From Planoprotostelium fungivorum (Eukaryota; Evosea; Variosea; Cavosteliida; Cavosteliaceae), in NCBI GenBank assembly GCA_003024175.1, contig MDYQ01000020.1:306844-370843 (forward strand): a stretch of DNA of 64,000 bases, given 5' to 3'. The position numbers were made by a program, and so were the translations under genes. How positions within the stretch are numbered: the first letter of the stretch is position 1; each line of letters starts with the position of its first letter. The notes beneath the pieces are model-generated. The model did not search any database and was not told the origin of the DNA. It was given only the letters and a program-made list of their open reading frames with translations. This document shows positions 46,042 to 56,649 of this stretch, in pieces.

Positions 46042-46334
46042 TCATAGAGGCCCTGGGGACACCGCGACGAGAATAAAGAGAATAAGAAAGGTCGAGACTC
46101 ACCGGCTGGGGCGGTCTGGGCGGCAGCGTCTATAGAATTTTTGAGAGCAATATAGTCCGCAACAAAACCAGGAGTGGAGTTCTGTATCTTCAAAATCCAG
46201 TTACGGACTTTTCCATCTCCCGCAGCATCAATCTTGTCCACAGCAGCGTCCACCCATGCAGTGGTATAACCATCATTTGGTTTATGGGCGTTGATGAGAC
46301 TAACTAAGAGGTCTTTTGGGGTTTGTGCAGCCAT
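46042..46334 (-). CDS. Cassette gene B
   Basis: Exon 1 (46103-46334) reads MAAQTPKDLLVSLINAHKPN, DAAVDKIDAAGDGKVRNWILK and ends DAAAQTAPAG. A GTGAG intron (about 57 bp) and a three-codon end (PL, stop at 46042) follow. Total about 79 residues, soluble, helical, without signal peptide or membrane segment. The 3' end and the upstream flank match cassette A and C, the core does not. Function unknown. Confidence 0.55.
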
Positions 46335-46591
46335 ACTGAAACGATGGTCAGAATGTAAGAGATGATCCGACGCCGACGTCTGGAGAGGTCAAGAAATCGA
46401 GAGGCCAAGCGTTCAGTTCTAGCGTATGAAATTACCTTGAGAATGTCGAGGTGGCGATGATTGGCCAATAATGACGAGATCTGATGTGACGGTCAGAAAA
46501 TGTACACCAACGTCTATAGAGACAGGCATCTAATTGAGGCGTATATTATTACCTTGTGGATGGCTTGAATTGTGCGGCGGATGGACGGTGG

Positions 46592-46592
46592 N
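46592..46592. other. Assembly gap (single N)
   Basis: One n at this position joins two stretches that are near-duplicates (46165-46345 and 46593-46775) with three or four substitutions. This may mark an unresolved assembly joint rather than a true tandem duplication. Confidence 0.9.
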
Positions 46593-46757
46593 AGGAGTGG
46601 AGTTCTGTATCTTCAAAATCCAGTTACGGACTTTTCCATCTCCCGCAGCATCAATCTTGTCCACAGCAGCGTCCACCCAAGCAGTGGTATAACCATCATT
46701 TGGTTTATGGGCGTTGATTAGACTAACTAAGAGGTCTTTTGGGGTTTGTGCAGCCAT
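46593..46757 (-). pseudogene. Partial copy of cassette gene B
   Basis: Same N-terminal 55 or so residues as cassette B (MAAQTPKDLLVSLINAHKPN to a truncated ILKIQNST), then broken at the N. Only the 5' half is present and no shared 3' end follows. Either an allele/paralogue fused by the assembly or a truncated gene. Confidence 0.6.
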
Positions 46758-46770
46758 ACTGAAATGATGG

Positions 46771-47281
46771 TCACCCACCCTTCAGGCGCTCCTTGACTGG
46801 AAGGATGACGTTGGAATTTCTGATCAACACTGAGCGGATACTGCTCACCTGTTCAAATTAGACAAAACTCGATCGATCCATTACATCTCAGCCCTACAGT
46901 GTCATTGTGATCGATCGATGTTAACTCACTAGAATTGTATGTGTGCTCAATCTGATGCAGCATATCTTCGTAACGTCCACGGGATAATAACATCATGTTC
47001 TCCCTAATGCAAATCAGCTGACGATCTAAACCCATCGATCATGTTCACCTTCCCAACGATTCCATGATAAAGTTAAAGCACCCTGGAGGAAGTTCCTTCA
47101 TCACTCACTCAGCAACTCAAATGCTCTATCCTTTATCATCAGAGTTGATAGAGAGGTATACTCAGACTCACCGCAATTTGTGTGAAGGAACGATAGACGC
47201 GATGTGTGAGTCGCTGGCATCCACCAATTTCACACCGATCCTCCGATTCGATTGGAGGGATTGTTCCAACTGACTGCCCAT
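46771..47281 (-). CDS. Small helical protein, unrecognised
   Basis: MGSQLEQSLQSNRRIGVKLV, then DASDSHIASIVPSHKL; after short introns GALTLSWNRWEG and a helix RENMMLLSRGRYEDMLHQIEHTYNS; last exon SSIRSVLIRNSNVILPVKERLKG. About 110 residues, coiled-coil-like, of the size of BORC/BLOC-type subunits, but no family can be named. Its stop overlaps the partial cassette copy (46757-46778), so its 3' end may be altered by the rearrangement there. It faces away from INTS11 and lies 122 bp from it. Confidence 0.45.
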
Positions 47282-47403
47282 CTCCCACGGCGTATGATGT
47301 GTCTGACTTTGAACGATGTTTCGGTCTGCGCAGACTCGTGTTATGAACCTCTTGTAGATTGGTGATAATTTGCAGGATTAAAAAAAACGAAACGATCTTT
47401 GTT

Positions 47404-49754
47404 ATGACGATAAGAGTAGTACCACTCGGAGCAGGACAAGATGTGGGAAGATCTTGTGTTTTGGTCACTGTAGGACACAAGAACATCATGTTCGATTGCG
47501 GTATGCACATGGGATACAATGATGATAGGAGATTCCCAGACTTCAACTACATTTCCAAAGGATCTAATTTCAATCAATTTATAGATGCTGTCATCATCAG
47601 CCATTTGTGAGCCAACGCATGATTTCATTTGATTGATTCAAGTTCAGCCATTTGGATCACTGTGGTGCTCTTCCATATTTCACAGAAATGAGAGGCTATG
47701 ACGGACCCATTTATATGACGGTGACAGTGATCCAACTAAAATCATTCATATTGAGCAGTACCCCACAAAAGCCATTGCTCCTATTCTATTAGAGGATTAC
47801 AGAAAAATCACAGTGGAGAGGAAGGGAGAGACCAATTTTTTCACCTCACAAATGATCAAAGATTGCATGAAGAAAGGTACGATTTTTTCTGTGGTGAAGA
47901 AGAAAAGACGTAACCGATGTGCAGTCATCGCAGTAAACATCCATCAGACAGTTCACGTCGATGCCGATCTAGAAATCAAAGCTTATTATGGGGGTCATGT
48001 GCTGGGAGCAGCCATGTTTTATGTCAAATGCGGAGATGAATCTGTCGTCTACACCGGTGACTATAACACCACCCCAGACAGACATCTGGGAGCAGCTTGG
48101 ATCGATAAGGTATTGTTGACCAGCCTCCACTTACGGATTCTCATCCATCAAGATCAGCTCTCATTATTCATCATGTTTCATCCAAGGCAATAATGATCCA
48201 TTTGTGTGGAATTGACATTCATCAGGTCAGACCCGATCTGCTGATCACAGAGACAACATACGCTACAACTATCAGAGACTCCAAGAGACAGAGAGAGAGA
48301 GACTTCCTCAACCGAGTGCACTCTTGTGTGGAGAAGGTGAGACAGTGAGGAAAGATGGACTGACGACACTAGGGAGGGAAAGTCTTGATTCCTGTCTTTG
48401 CTTTGGGAAGAGCACAAGAGCTGCTCATTCTATTAGACACTTACTGGGAGAGGATGAATCTGAACGTGCCCATCTATTTCTCACCCGGACTCACGGAGAA
48501 AGCGAATCTGTACTACAAACTATTCATCAACTGGACGAATCAGAAGATCAAGAAGACGTTCGTCAAGAGGTGAGAGGACAATTCAATTGAGTGATCAAAC
48601 GAATAAGGAACATGTTCGATTTCAAGCACGTGAAGCCTTTCAGTCGAGAATACGCCGATCACGCGGGAGGACAAGTGAGGAGAGGATGAGTGGCGGGGAG
48701 TGAAGGGTGACAGGTTCTATTGGCCACACCTGGAATGCTGCATGCGGGTACCTCTCTCGAAGTGTTCCGAAAGTGGGCACCCAACGAGATGAACATGTGC
48801 ATCTTACCCGGTTACTGTGTCGTCGGAACAGTTGGAAACAAATTGTTAGCGGGACACAAGGGAATGGTGAGAGAGGAGAGAGGAGAGAGACTGAGGAGAA
48901 TAGGTCGAGATCGACAAGAGGACTAAAGTGGAAGTGAAATGTGCCGTGGAGTCCTTGTCCTTCTCAGCTCACGCCGATGCAAAGGGAATCATGCAATTGA
49001 TTCGTCAGGCTGAACCCAAGAATGTTCTCCTCGTTCATGGGGAGAAGGGAAAGATGTGAGGTAGATCCACTCCCTCCACTCATTGTCACAGGCAATTTCT
49101 CAAACAGAAGATCGTTCAGAAGTTTAACATTCCCTGTTTCGATCCTGCAAACGGAGCAACCGTGGTCATTCCAACGTCGACATCGATACCTGTGGATATC
49201 TCCGTCTCTCTTCTCAAGAGACAGCTGGAGGAACTGGAAGGTGAGGAATATTCCTACTGCTGTCATTGATCAGCGCAGAGTACGAGGAGAGCAAGAAGGC
49301 GAAGGTGAATCGATCGGCACCCATTCACGGTGTACTCGTGATGAAGGCGAATCAACTAGAGCAAGGTGAATGGATGTCAGTGAGAAGCTGAAGAAAGAAG
49401 GGATACGCATCTTAGACCCCATCGAGGCCATCACAGACCTGGGACTTCACGCGCAGAACTTGAAGTTCGAATCCAACTTCATCATCTCAGAGAGAGTGTC
49501 CGACTCACCCGAGACACTCTTACACAGCATCTACAATGACGTCAGCCAGTGAGTTGAGGGTGGTAGAGAGAGCTGAATAGAACAGGTGGATAGAGGGCCG
49601 TCATAACGTGGTGATCTCTAGAGATGGCAGGAGTGTTCAAGTTCTGTCGGTGTCGGTGACCATCAAAGGGGACAGTATATCGGTCTCATGGTCCTATTCG
49701 GACGAGCTCTTGGCTTCTGCAGTCCTTTCATTCTTGGAAAAATATCAAAAGTAG
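47404..49754 (+). CDS. INTS11: Integrator complex endonuclease subunit 11
   Basis: [40 protein letters not shown], then HFHLDHCG (the HxHxDH metal motif, split by an intron) and [19 protein letters not shown]. Metallo-beta-lactamase and beta-CASP parts follow: [94 protein letters not shown] and [11 protein letters not shown]. The C-terminal domain ends [22 protein letters not shown]11 (CPSF3L) is the RNA-cutting subunit of Integrator, which processes snRNA and terminates paused Pol II. All key metal ligands visible are kept. About 12 introns of 40-60 bp; total about 600 residues. Confidence 0.95.
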
Positions 49755-50170
49755 ACGAGGATAAAGAGGGAGGTGCTTTGAGTCGACTTTTGGAATAATA
49801 CATCAAGAGTTGACGTGTTTGCTTGTGTGTTTCGGTTGATATAAGTGTTTTCTCTCACTTCGATGAAATCCTTCCTTCTCTGCTTCTGCCATGAGATTGT
49901 CGTGAGGGCAGTCTACCACAAGGGATTTGAAGTAATGGAGTAATGGAGTAACTCCGTTTCACATGAAACGGCGATCATGCGTGATGGTCCCACTAATCGG
50001 GTTGACTTTGAGCAGCTACAAACTGCCCGGGGACATATCATCCCGTCGCCGAAAGGAATACTCTTTCTCTCCTGACGGTCTTCAATCATCATTTCAAGAA
50101 TCTTGTCTAGCTTTGCTTCTGCAAACATTAACATATTTGAGCTATCAGACAATCACTAATGAAGAATAAA
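49755..50170. repeat. Intergenic stretch with shared motif block, copy 2
   Basis: Contains at 49937-49995 the gtttcacatgaaac palindrome and the motif block shared with 5490-5545. A separate block with gctacaaactg at about 50017 recurs at 51991 (cgctacaaactgaccaggga). No gene. Confidence 0.5.
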
Positions 50171-50198
50171 CGACCCCTCTCAACCGCCGCTATGCGAG

Positions 50199-50474
50199 CT
50201 AGAGCCCCATAGAGGCCCTGGGGACACTGCGACGAGAATAAAGAGAGTAAAAAGAGAATAGTTGAGACTCATCGGCTGGGGCAGTCTGAGCAGCATCTAT
50301 CTTTGCCCAGGCAGTAATTATTTGATTTCTTCTTGTGACCTTGGCAAGGGTTGGCGAGTGGGATGGAACATATAATAAATCTATATAGTCCGCTCTCTGT
50401 GCACCAACCACAGTATCAAATATGATATTGTTGGTGGCCAAGTCCAGCTTGAACTGATCAAAGGGTGTTGTCAT
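50199..50474 (-). CDS. Cassette gene C
   Basis: MTTPFDQFKLDLATNNIIFD, then VVGAQRADYIDLLYVPS and QIITAWAKIDAAQTAPA; about 90 residues if the intron is read through. The donor that is GGTGAG in cassettes A and B is here GATGAG, so splicing may be lost and the frame then continues to a stop at 50199. The shared downstream block (cgctatgcgagctagagcc at 50190) and the accttgagaat flank are kept. Core unlike A and B. Possibly degenerate. Confidence 0.45.
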   Translation of the reverse strand: MTTPFDQFKLDLATNNIIFDTVVGAQRADYIDLLYVPSHSPTLAKVTRRNQIITAWAKIDAAQTAPADESQLFSFYSLYSRRSVPRASMGL

Positions 50475-50603
50475 CTGTGATTGTAAATTTAATTGTTAAC
50501 AAGCATTCTGTTTGGACCTTGAGAATATTAGAGGTGGTTGTGATGCCATATCTACCGAAAGCCTGAGGTATTCAAGACTGATTGGGATCGCATCAAATCA
50601 AAA

Positions 50604-51420
50604 ATTGATCCTTTCACCTGGATCACGGGTTGTGCATCCCCTCAGAGACTGCACAGACGCCTGAAGTGCTGAAATGGTTCCAGCGTAATATTAAACCAGT
50701 TGGAGGTTTCAAATGGCGTGACATGTCACAGGGAGTGTCGATGAGACTACCCATTGGAGGTCGGTATTGTCAAAATTCAATTATTGCTGATATTACTGTA
50801 GATTATGTGTTCAAGGGGAAGTGTTGTGCCCAACATTTGACATCACTGATGAATTGGAAAACTCGGAGAAATCTCAGAGAAATCTCAGCAACCAAGAAAC
50901 ACATTCAATGCACATTCATTGAAAGGGAACTCCTTGGCTTTCTTTGGTTTGAAATCATTCTTTATAAACAGAGACTCATTGAACTGTTTGGTTCTTATGT
51001 GGTGACCATACACCACAGGAAGACAGATCTACAACTCTCAGAAGGAGACGAGGTGGACACTGCCATCATGATTGTCCAATTGAAGAAGACTACAATGGTA
51101 TCTGACAATTATAGAAAGAAACTGGAGAGGTAGATGTTGATTGTTCGTCTCAGTGCGAGGTGAGGACTGATATCCATGGATGGAATCGAACAACTGTAGA
51201 TTGAGACGCTGGCTGCATGTCGCCTTTCCATGTACCCAGTTGTTGGAGTGCTCACTGACACTGAAAACTGGGTCTTCTACTGGATGGATTGCAAAACATA
51301 CCGAATTATCACAAATCAGAGGGTACTATTGACGGCGTCAATCTTGCATTGTCAGTGATACATAATTTTGTAAGTCCAGGAGAGACAAGAAAGTGGTGAT
51401 GACATACCTTTCACTTTTCC
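50604..51420 (+). pseudogene. Degenerate effector-like gene head-to-head with cassette C
   Basis: The frame reads MSQGVSMRLPIGGRYCQNS, IIADITVDYVFKGK; a 196-bp repeat follows (50823-51018), and then KTDLQLSEGDEVDTAIMIVQL. A later piece (51208-51320) reads ETLAACRFSMYPVVGVLTDTE and WVFYWMDCKTYRIITN. This last pattern, 'YP[V/I]V.VLTDL..W.F[F/Y]W', is what I remember from the C-terminal regions of Crinkler-type and related proteins of fungi and amoebae, but I cannot confirm it. No full reading frame can be built. The whole stretch 51140-52640 otherwise shows nothing coding. Confidence 0.4.
50823..51018 (+). repeat. 196-bp repeat (copy 2)
   Basis: Same sequence as 38278-38473. Here a GT (gtgttgtgcc, 50821) lies just before it and AG (caccacag, 51018) at its end, giving a possible 198-bp intron. 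Splicing it joins aa|g with the frame kept: KGK then KTDLQL. Since 198 is a multiple of three the read-through is open as well, so the two readings cannot be told apart by frame. Confidence 0.8.
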
Positions 51421-52643
51421 TCCCAGAATTTCTGAGGTGAGTTTCATGTCTAGATGAATCTCATCCACAGCTCAAGAATCTCTCTCTCAGGAACATATGA
51501 ACTGGTTCTGCAGATCTTGACATCTGTGACCAGATGGCAGTCTTCAGAGATTATTATGAGAAGCAATTGTTGTACTACACTTGATAAATGTAACCAACTA
51601 TTGTGCGACAGTTTCATTCAGCGGCGGCCCTGGGTGTTGTTTTGGCTGTAATTACAAGGCGGTTGTTTTATCATCATCTTGCTGATAGGTTACCGAGTTG
51701 ATTGTATTTGAGGATCTAGGTCAATCCGTACACTTGGATATGCTGTGGGCTGCTTCCTTCTCTATTATCCCCGCTTTTCTTGCTGGTTTTGACTATGTAC
51801 TACAAGGCCAGGATGGGGTTTAATACTGGTATAACATATCTTCCTCTTTTGCATCTTTTGTCCAACAGATTTTCATCCCCTCTATAAAGATCCTTGTCAA
51901 ATCATTTATTATAATTTTTCTTCTTCCTTCTTCCTCTTTTATGGACCAACCCTGTTGCTTTGCTCACTCTAATTGGGATGACTTCGAGCCGCTACAAACT
52001 GACCAGGGACTTGCGAGCTTCAAGCTCAATTTGAGAACCGACCCAAACAACCGCACTTCATTAGCAAAAAAAGTAGTCATGTCCAACACCAAACAAACCA
52101 GACTGATATTGATGATGAATTCCACCTGAGATTAGACCTGATCTTATGGAGGTAGATGATGCTTCAAACAGCACTCCTGCTGCTGTACCTATTCCTGCCG
52201 TCAGCCACACTCCAGCCGCCAGACATTGCTGCTTCTGTGAGTCCATAGCCAACACTGGTGATCTTGTGTTTATAGCTCCTCAACGGTGATTTCAAAAAGC
52301 TCATTGCCGTCTGCATCAAATATTCATGAAGCCCACTTCACACGTCACATAACAATAAGACCTGCGTGACCACAGATTGTTGATCTCCATGTTTGATCAG
52401 AAGAACAAAAAAACGTGCGGGTTATTGTTGTGAGCGGCCACATCCTGCACCTCCTTGAGTCCCCAATTATACCCAGGCCTTGAATCACTTTAATTAATGG
52501 AATAAATAATTATCTCTAAATCCCAGTAAACAGCAGATGGGGCACATGTTCAGATGCCCGCAGTCAAAAGGTGTCTCCTTCTAACTCCCCATCTGACTAA
52601 ATCTCTTTCAGTAGGCTCGAATTATAGTCATTTGTTTTGTAAT

Positions 52644-52759
52644 CATCATATAAAAAGAGGGTATTATAGCGGATTTATCTACAACTCAACACACACTGAA
52701 TGCTTGCTTCCTGTCATCAGTTTGTAAATTCTCTGCAAAACATTTATAAGCTTTTGTGT
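52644..52759 (+). repeat. Left terminal inverted repeat
   Basis: 24 bases plus 92 further bases (52668-52759) that are matched base-for-base by the complement of 59699-59790. On the right side the two parts are separated by a 465-bp insertion. Confidence 0.85.
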
Positions 52760-53200
52760 CCCCAGAGCATGCTTTATACAGACTGGGTGGAAAACACTGC
52801 ATCCTAAATGATAGTAGCCTTGCCACATAGTGGCATGGCTAACAGGGGCATGTGGTGGGCCTTGAGTGTGGTGTTTCTGTTGTCATCTGCTAAGAACATG
52901 CTTTCTACGCACAACTTTATTAGACTATAACAAATAATTAGACAAAGATTTATAAGCTTTGGTGTGCTCAGAGCATGCTTTATTCAGATTAGGTGAAAAT
53001 CTCTACACACTACCTGCTTGCTTGCTGAACCACAAAGTGGTGAGGCAAGCATTATTGTGTGCTTTATGCTTCTCTTTGTGTCTGCTTAGAGCATGCTTTA
53101 TGCACACTTTTCTCTTACCTTCACAGACTATATTACCAAGTATTTTACAAGCTTTTATGCACTAAGAGCACATTTTATGCAGTCTTGGAGCAAATCACTG
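52741..53200 (+). repeat. Degenerate subterminal tandem repeat
   Basis: Three units about 190-205 bp apart (starts near 52741, 52946, 53141), each with ttataagctttt, cagagcatgcttta and a g.tgg..aaa..ctaca-like tail. No ORF. Probably element subterminal sequence. Confidence 0.6.
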
Positions 53201-53208
53201 CACATCTC

Positions 53209-53571
53209 TTACCAGCTGGCTGAACCTGAAAGGTGAAGTTCTAAAGACATTGTCTTACTGGTGCATTCTACTTGTACCCTTTTGATTTCCTCAGCATACT
53301 CTTTCTCTTTCTCTTCTAGCAATTCTTGTAACCTTTCCTCATATCTCTTATTATTCATTTTTATACATTGTTTCTTGTTGTTGTATGTTGTTAGTTCTCT
53401 CTCAAACAGTCCTTTGAGATTCACAGATTCCTCATTCAGATCACATTTCTTGCCTCTGATCTTTGTATTCTGTATCCTATGTTTTAAGCAGTCTACAATG
53501 CTTTGTGGAAGCTGACTGACTATATCATTGTATGCAAAGTTCCACCATTGTGTCATAGTAAAATGTAGCAA
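53209..53571 (-). CDS. Polinton coiled-coil ORF
   Basis: 120 codons. The middle is strongly charged and helical (ERLQELLEEKEKEYAEEIKR) and should form a coiled coil. The start (MLHFTMTQWWNFAYN) is aromatic-rich. Unrecognised. A short element protein or a fragment. Confidence 0.4.
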   Translation of the reverse strand: MLHFTMTQWWNFAYNDIVSQLPQSIVDCLKHRIQNTKIRGKKCDLNEESVNLKGLFERELTTYNNKKQCIKMNNKRYEERLQELLEEKEKEYAEEIKRVQVECTSKTMSLELHLSGSASW

Positions 53572-53792
53572 TTAGGTAATACTACAGTAAATATAGTAAT
53601 TTTGCTAGGTAAATTAAAAGTAAACAAATAGTAAGAATAGTAAAAAATTGGTAAGCTGGTAATGTTACAAAAAGTAAATTTATAGTAATCTTAGTAAGAT
53701 ATCAGTGTTTTCAGTGCTTGTCAAGAGTATAAAAAAGAAGATTTACCTGTTTTACTATGTTTTACTCTGAAATACTACAGTTTACTCATTTT

Positions 53793-54595
53793 CTATATCA
53801 ACATCAGTGTCATCACCTGCATTCTCTGCAGCTTGCAGTATCCTTCTTCTGATTCTGTCTCTTGCATCTGGTGCAGTCTCCTTCTGCTTATAGTACTGAG
53901 ACTGAGATACTTGGTTTCAGCTGATATTTCATCAAGGTAATCCTTAAATTCACTAGGGTTTCTACTTACATACTCTCTGATACATTTTGGTAGGTGTTGT
54001 ATCTTCATTCCTGGAGGTGGTTTTAACATGTAGCTCGGTTTGTATGTCCTGCATTCAACTCTTTCTCATATGCTGAGTTTCTTAATCCACTATATGGTAT
54101 AATCTTGTACTGTTCATATTTAGCATCAGGATCATCATACTGCTCAACACACTTTTGGAACACTTCAGGAGGTGTATGTTTTGCCACACCTAAGAACTGC
54201 TTCTTAGGTTTATTCATCAACCAGCTTACTTGCTTACTCTGTTGCTGTCTGGTTAGGTCATTAGCTTTTGTGTTAGATGCCAGATACTTGTTGTATGCTT
54301 GTTGCATCATCCCACTATTTTGTTCTAAAATTGCTTGAAACTGCTCATTACCAGCTAACATCTTTTTGATAGCAGGAAGACTGACTTTCCCTGTTTGCTG
54401 TCTCACTTGCTCATTGAGATTGCTAAAATTAGGGAAGCCAATGAGCTCAAATATGTTATCTCTTGTTAAATAGTTGAGAAGCTTACTGACTGATAACTCA
54501 TCAAATGCTTTTGGTTCAGTCCTCTTGACTGGAAATGTCTTGACAAGATCATAGTCCATTTTGTTGCAGTTTATGATATGGTCTAAAACATACAA
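53793..54595 (-). pseudogene. Polinton ORF of unknown role, frame-broken
   Basis: First ORF (54023-54595) reads MYVLDHIINCNKMDYDLVKT, KLLNYLTRDNIFELIGFPN, QSKQVSWLMNKPKKQFLGVA and ends about GHTNRATC; the second (53793-54029) opens MLKPPPGMKIQHLPKCIREY and continues in another frame. The two abut at about 54023-54029, so a one-base slip is likely. The second half is what recurs as dead fragments at 3556-3660 and 39043-39133. No family recognised; a structural or DNA-binding element protein is possible. Confidence 0.5.
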
Positions 54596-54663
54596 TCACC
54601 AACTAAAATGATTATTTAATTTCATTTTGGAAAATGAGATTCCTCTTATATAAAGTGAAATGA

Positions 54664-55754
54664 CTACAGTGAAGAATGTACCTGCCAAATTATATTATAA
54701 GCAAAAATATGATCAATACAAACAACTATTAGATACCAAGTTGAGACAAGATGTTTCTCAAGGTTTGTATAGCAATGTGATTCAAGATTATCATACAGGT
54801 TGTACAAGAGGAGAGTGTAATGTAGAGTTTCAGAAATTATTGGGTTATTTTTGTCATTCAGATATTTGTAATAAGTATGCAACTGAGGTATTAATAGCTT
54901 ATGAAGTGATCTATTTGCAAAATGGACATTCGCTGGCAATTTCCTGATAGTATGATGAAAAGAATGGTTATAATTCTCTGTAATAAGCTCTAAGGCATCA
55001 ATATACCTCTGTGTTCTGTATACTGAAAGATGCTGAGCTATTTTTTGTTTAATAGTTTTGTTGAATCTTTCTATAATGCCCAAAGGAGTGTATGGGAATG
55101 ATGTCAATTGGTGTATTCCATGATCTGTACATACTTGTTTCACTTCTTTTGCAATAAACTCTTTCCCATTATCTGAAAGCAGAATCATTGGTTTATATGC
55201 TTTGTTGTTTATTTTGATTTTGAAAATATAATCTAAAGCTCTGGCTATAGTCTTTCCTTGCTTATTCTGCAAAGGAATTGCCAAAGCATACTTAGAGTGC
55301 CATCATTGTACTCAGCAGAGTTTTGCATGTCTGCAAGATCCATCTGCCATTTGACCATTGGTCTATGTACAACAGTATGTTTCTGCTGTTTATATTGTAA
55401 GTTGAGACCTAAGTGTCTCTTGTAAGTCGATTGATGAGATAGAAAAATCCTGATATCATCAACTGTAAATTCTAATGTAAAGACATTATGTCTGCTGGCA
55501 CTTCTATATAATCCTTTGATAGAGTTTGATGTAGTAGAAGGATCCAGCCATATACTGAGTAGATATTCAGTCAAACTAGGTGCAATTCTTTGTCTTTTCT
55601 CTCTGTACATATTTCTATCTAAATAAATATTAATCGTATTGAATTTTAAAATGTAATTTATAATGTACTGCAATTGGGAGCTGAAAAAATGAACACAGGA
55701 AATGAAACAATACTCACTCCCTAAATTCAGCATCACTTTCCTCCACCCAATCAA
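54664..55754 (-). pseudogene. Retroviral-type (RVE) integrase of the Polinton, broken
   Basis: Two overlapping ORFs. The first (55245-55754) has an HHCC-like N-terminal part, then VKWQMDLADMQN with the first catalytic Asp. The second (54664-55284) has LLSDNGKEFIAKEV (second Asp) and IIERFNKTIKQKIA (catalytic Glu), then a short C-terminal segment. Between them the strand usually found before the KYA-type segment is missing, with a change of frame at about 55290. The DDE residues are all visible but the reading frame is not continuous, so the enzyme should be dead. It catalyses strand transfer for element insertion in the family. Confidence 0.8.
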
Positions 55755-56331
55755 TGAGCTCTGATAGCTGAGTATGATGCAATATCATATAGGTGAGATT
55801 GTTGCGTGTGCAATCATCAGGCCAGGTGTTATGATTGACAGAGGACCTCTTGAGCATAGATAGGATGGCAATCTTGGCTGGTGCTTCAAGGTCATTGGAA
55901 TTCTTGACAATGCATGTGTAGAACTTGTAGATAGACATGAGTAGGTTACTCTCAATTATCTCCACAAAATTTGCGGGACAATCTTTCATCCACTTGTATG
56001 TGCTGATCAATCGGTCCATCTGATCACCACTTAGATCTCGCTCAGTTGTGCCCTAAAATTATTAGATTTATCAACTTGAGAACATCACCAGAAGCTGGTA
56101 GAGCAGTTGACGATTGAATCTATCTGGGGTAGGAAACAATTCCTTATTGTGCAGTTGTACTTTGTTGTAAATGCGCCAGACAGTGTGAACATCAGTACTT
56201 GCAACAGCGTTTCCAGTGCTCTCCACTTGAGCAAGATGTGACAACTGCTCAAGGTGCTCGTTGGTTAGCAATGCCATAATTACTATTGCCGATGGAGCTT
56301 GCTCTAGTCCCCTATTTAACGTGAGCCACAC
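55714..56331 (-). CDS. Polinton-internal ORF pair, unrecognised
   Basis: MALLTNEHLEQLSHLAQVES, VHTVWRIYNKVQLHNKELFP and RQLLYQLLV, then (after a possible intron ending tttag at 56052) a second ORF DRLISTYKWMKDCPANFVEI, ILSMLKRSSVNHNTWPDD and ending DWVEESDAEFRE. About 180 residues, helical, no membrane segment. A helical scaffold or regulator is possible; no family recognised. Confidence 0.45.
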
Positions 56332-56649
56332 TCGATATATGTTACACGTGGTGCCATGAAAATGACTTTTATTCTATAATTTCTCTAGATTCTCCATCGA
56401 CATCTCCAAGAGAGCACTGTAAGAGGCTACGTAGATCAGACTACACGAGGAAGACGAGTGTCTCACCTTGGTCGAAGTTGAATGTGGATAGGTATGAAGG
56501 CGCTGAGCTACGTGAGATGCCATATTACAACGAAATATTTCCAAATTTCTCTCACATATCGAATTATCGGAGGGTGCGCCCTCACGAGCAACGTTCTGTT
56601 CAATATCATCTGCCTGCATCAATCAGTTGCGTGCAGAAGGTGAGACAAT

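Noticed and set aside
54660-54947. 95-codon plus-strand ORF
   Set aside because: It is antisense to the integrase C-terminal half, which has clear catalytic motifs.
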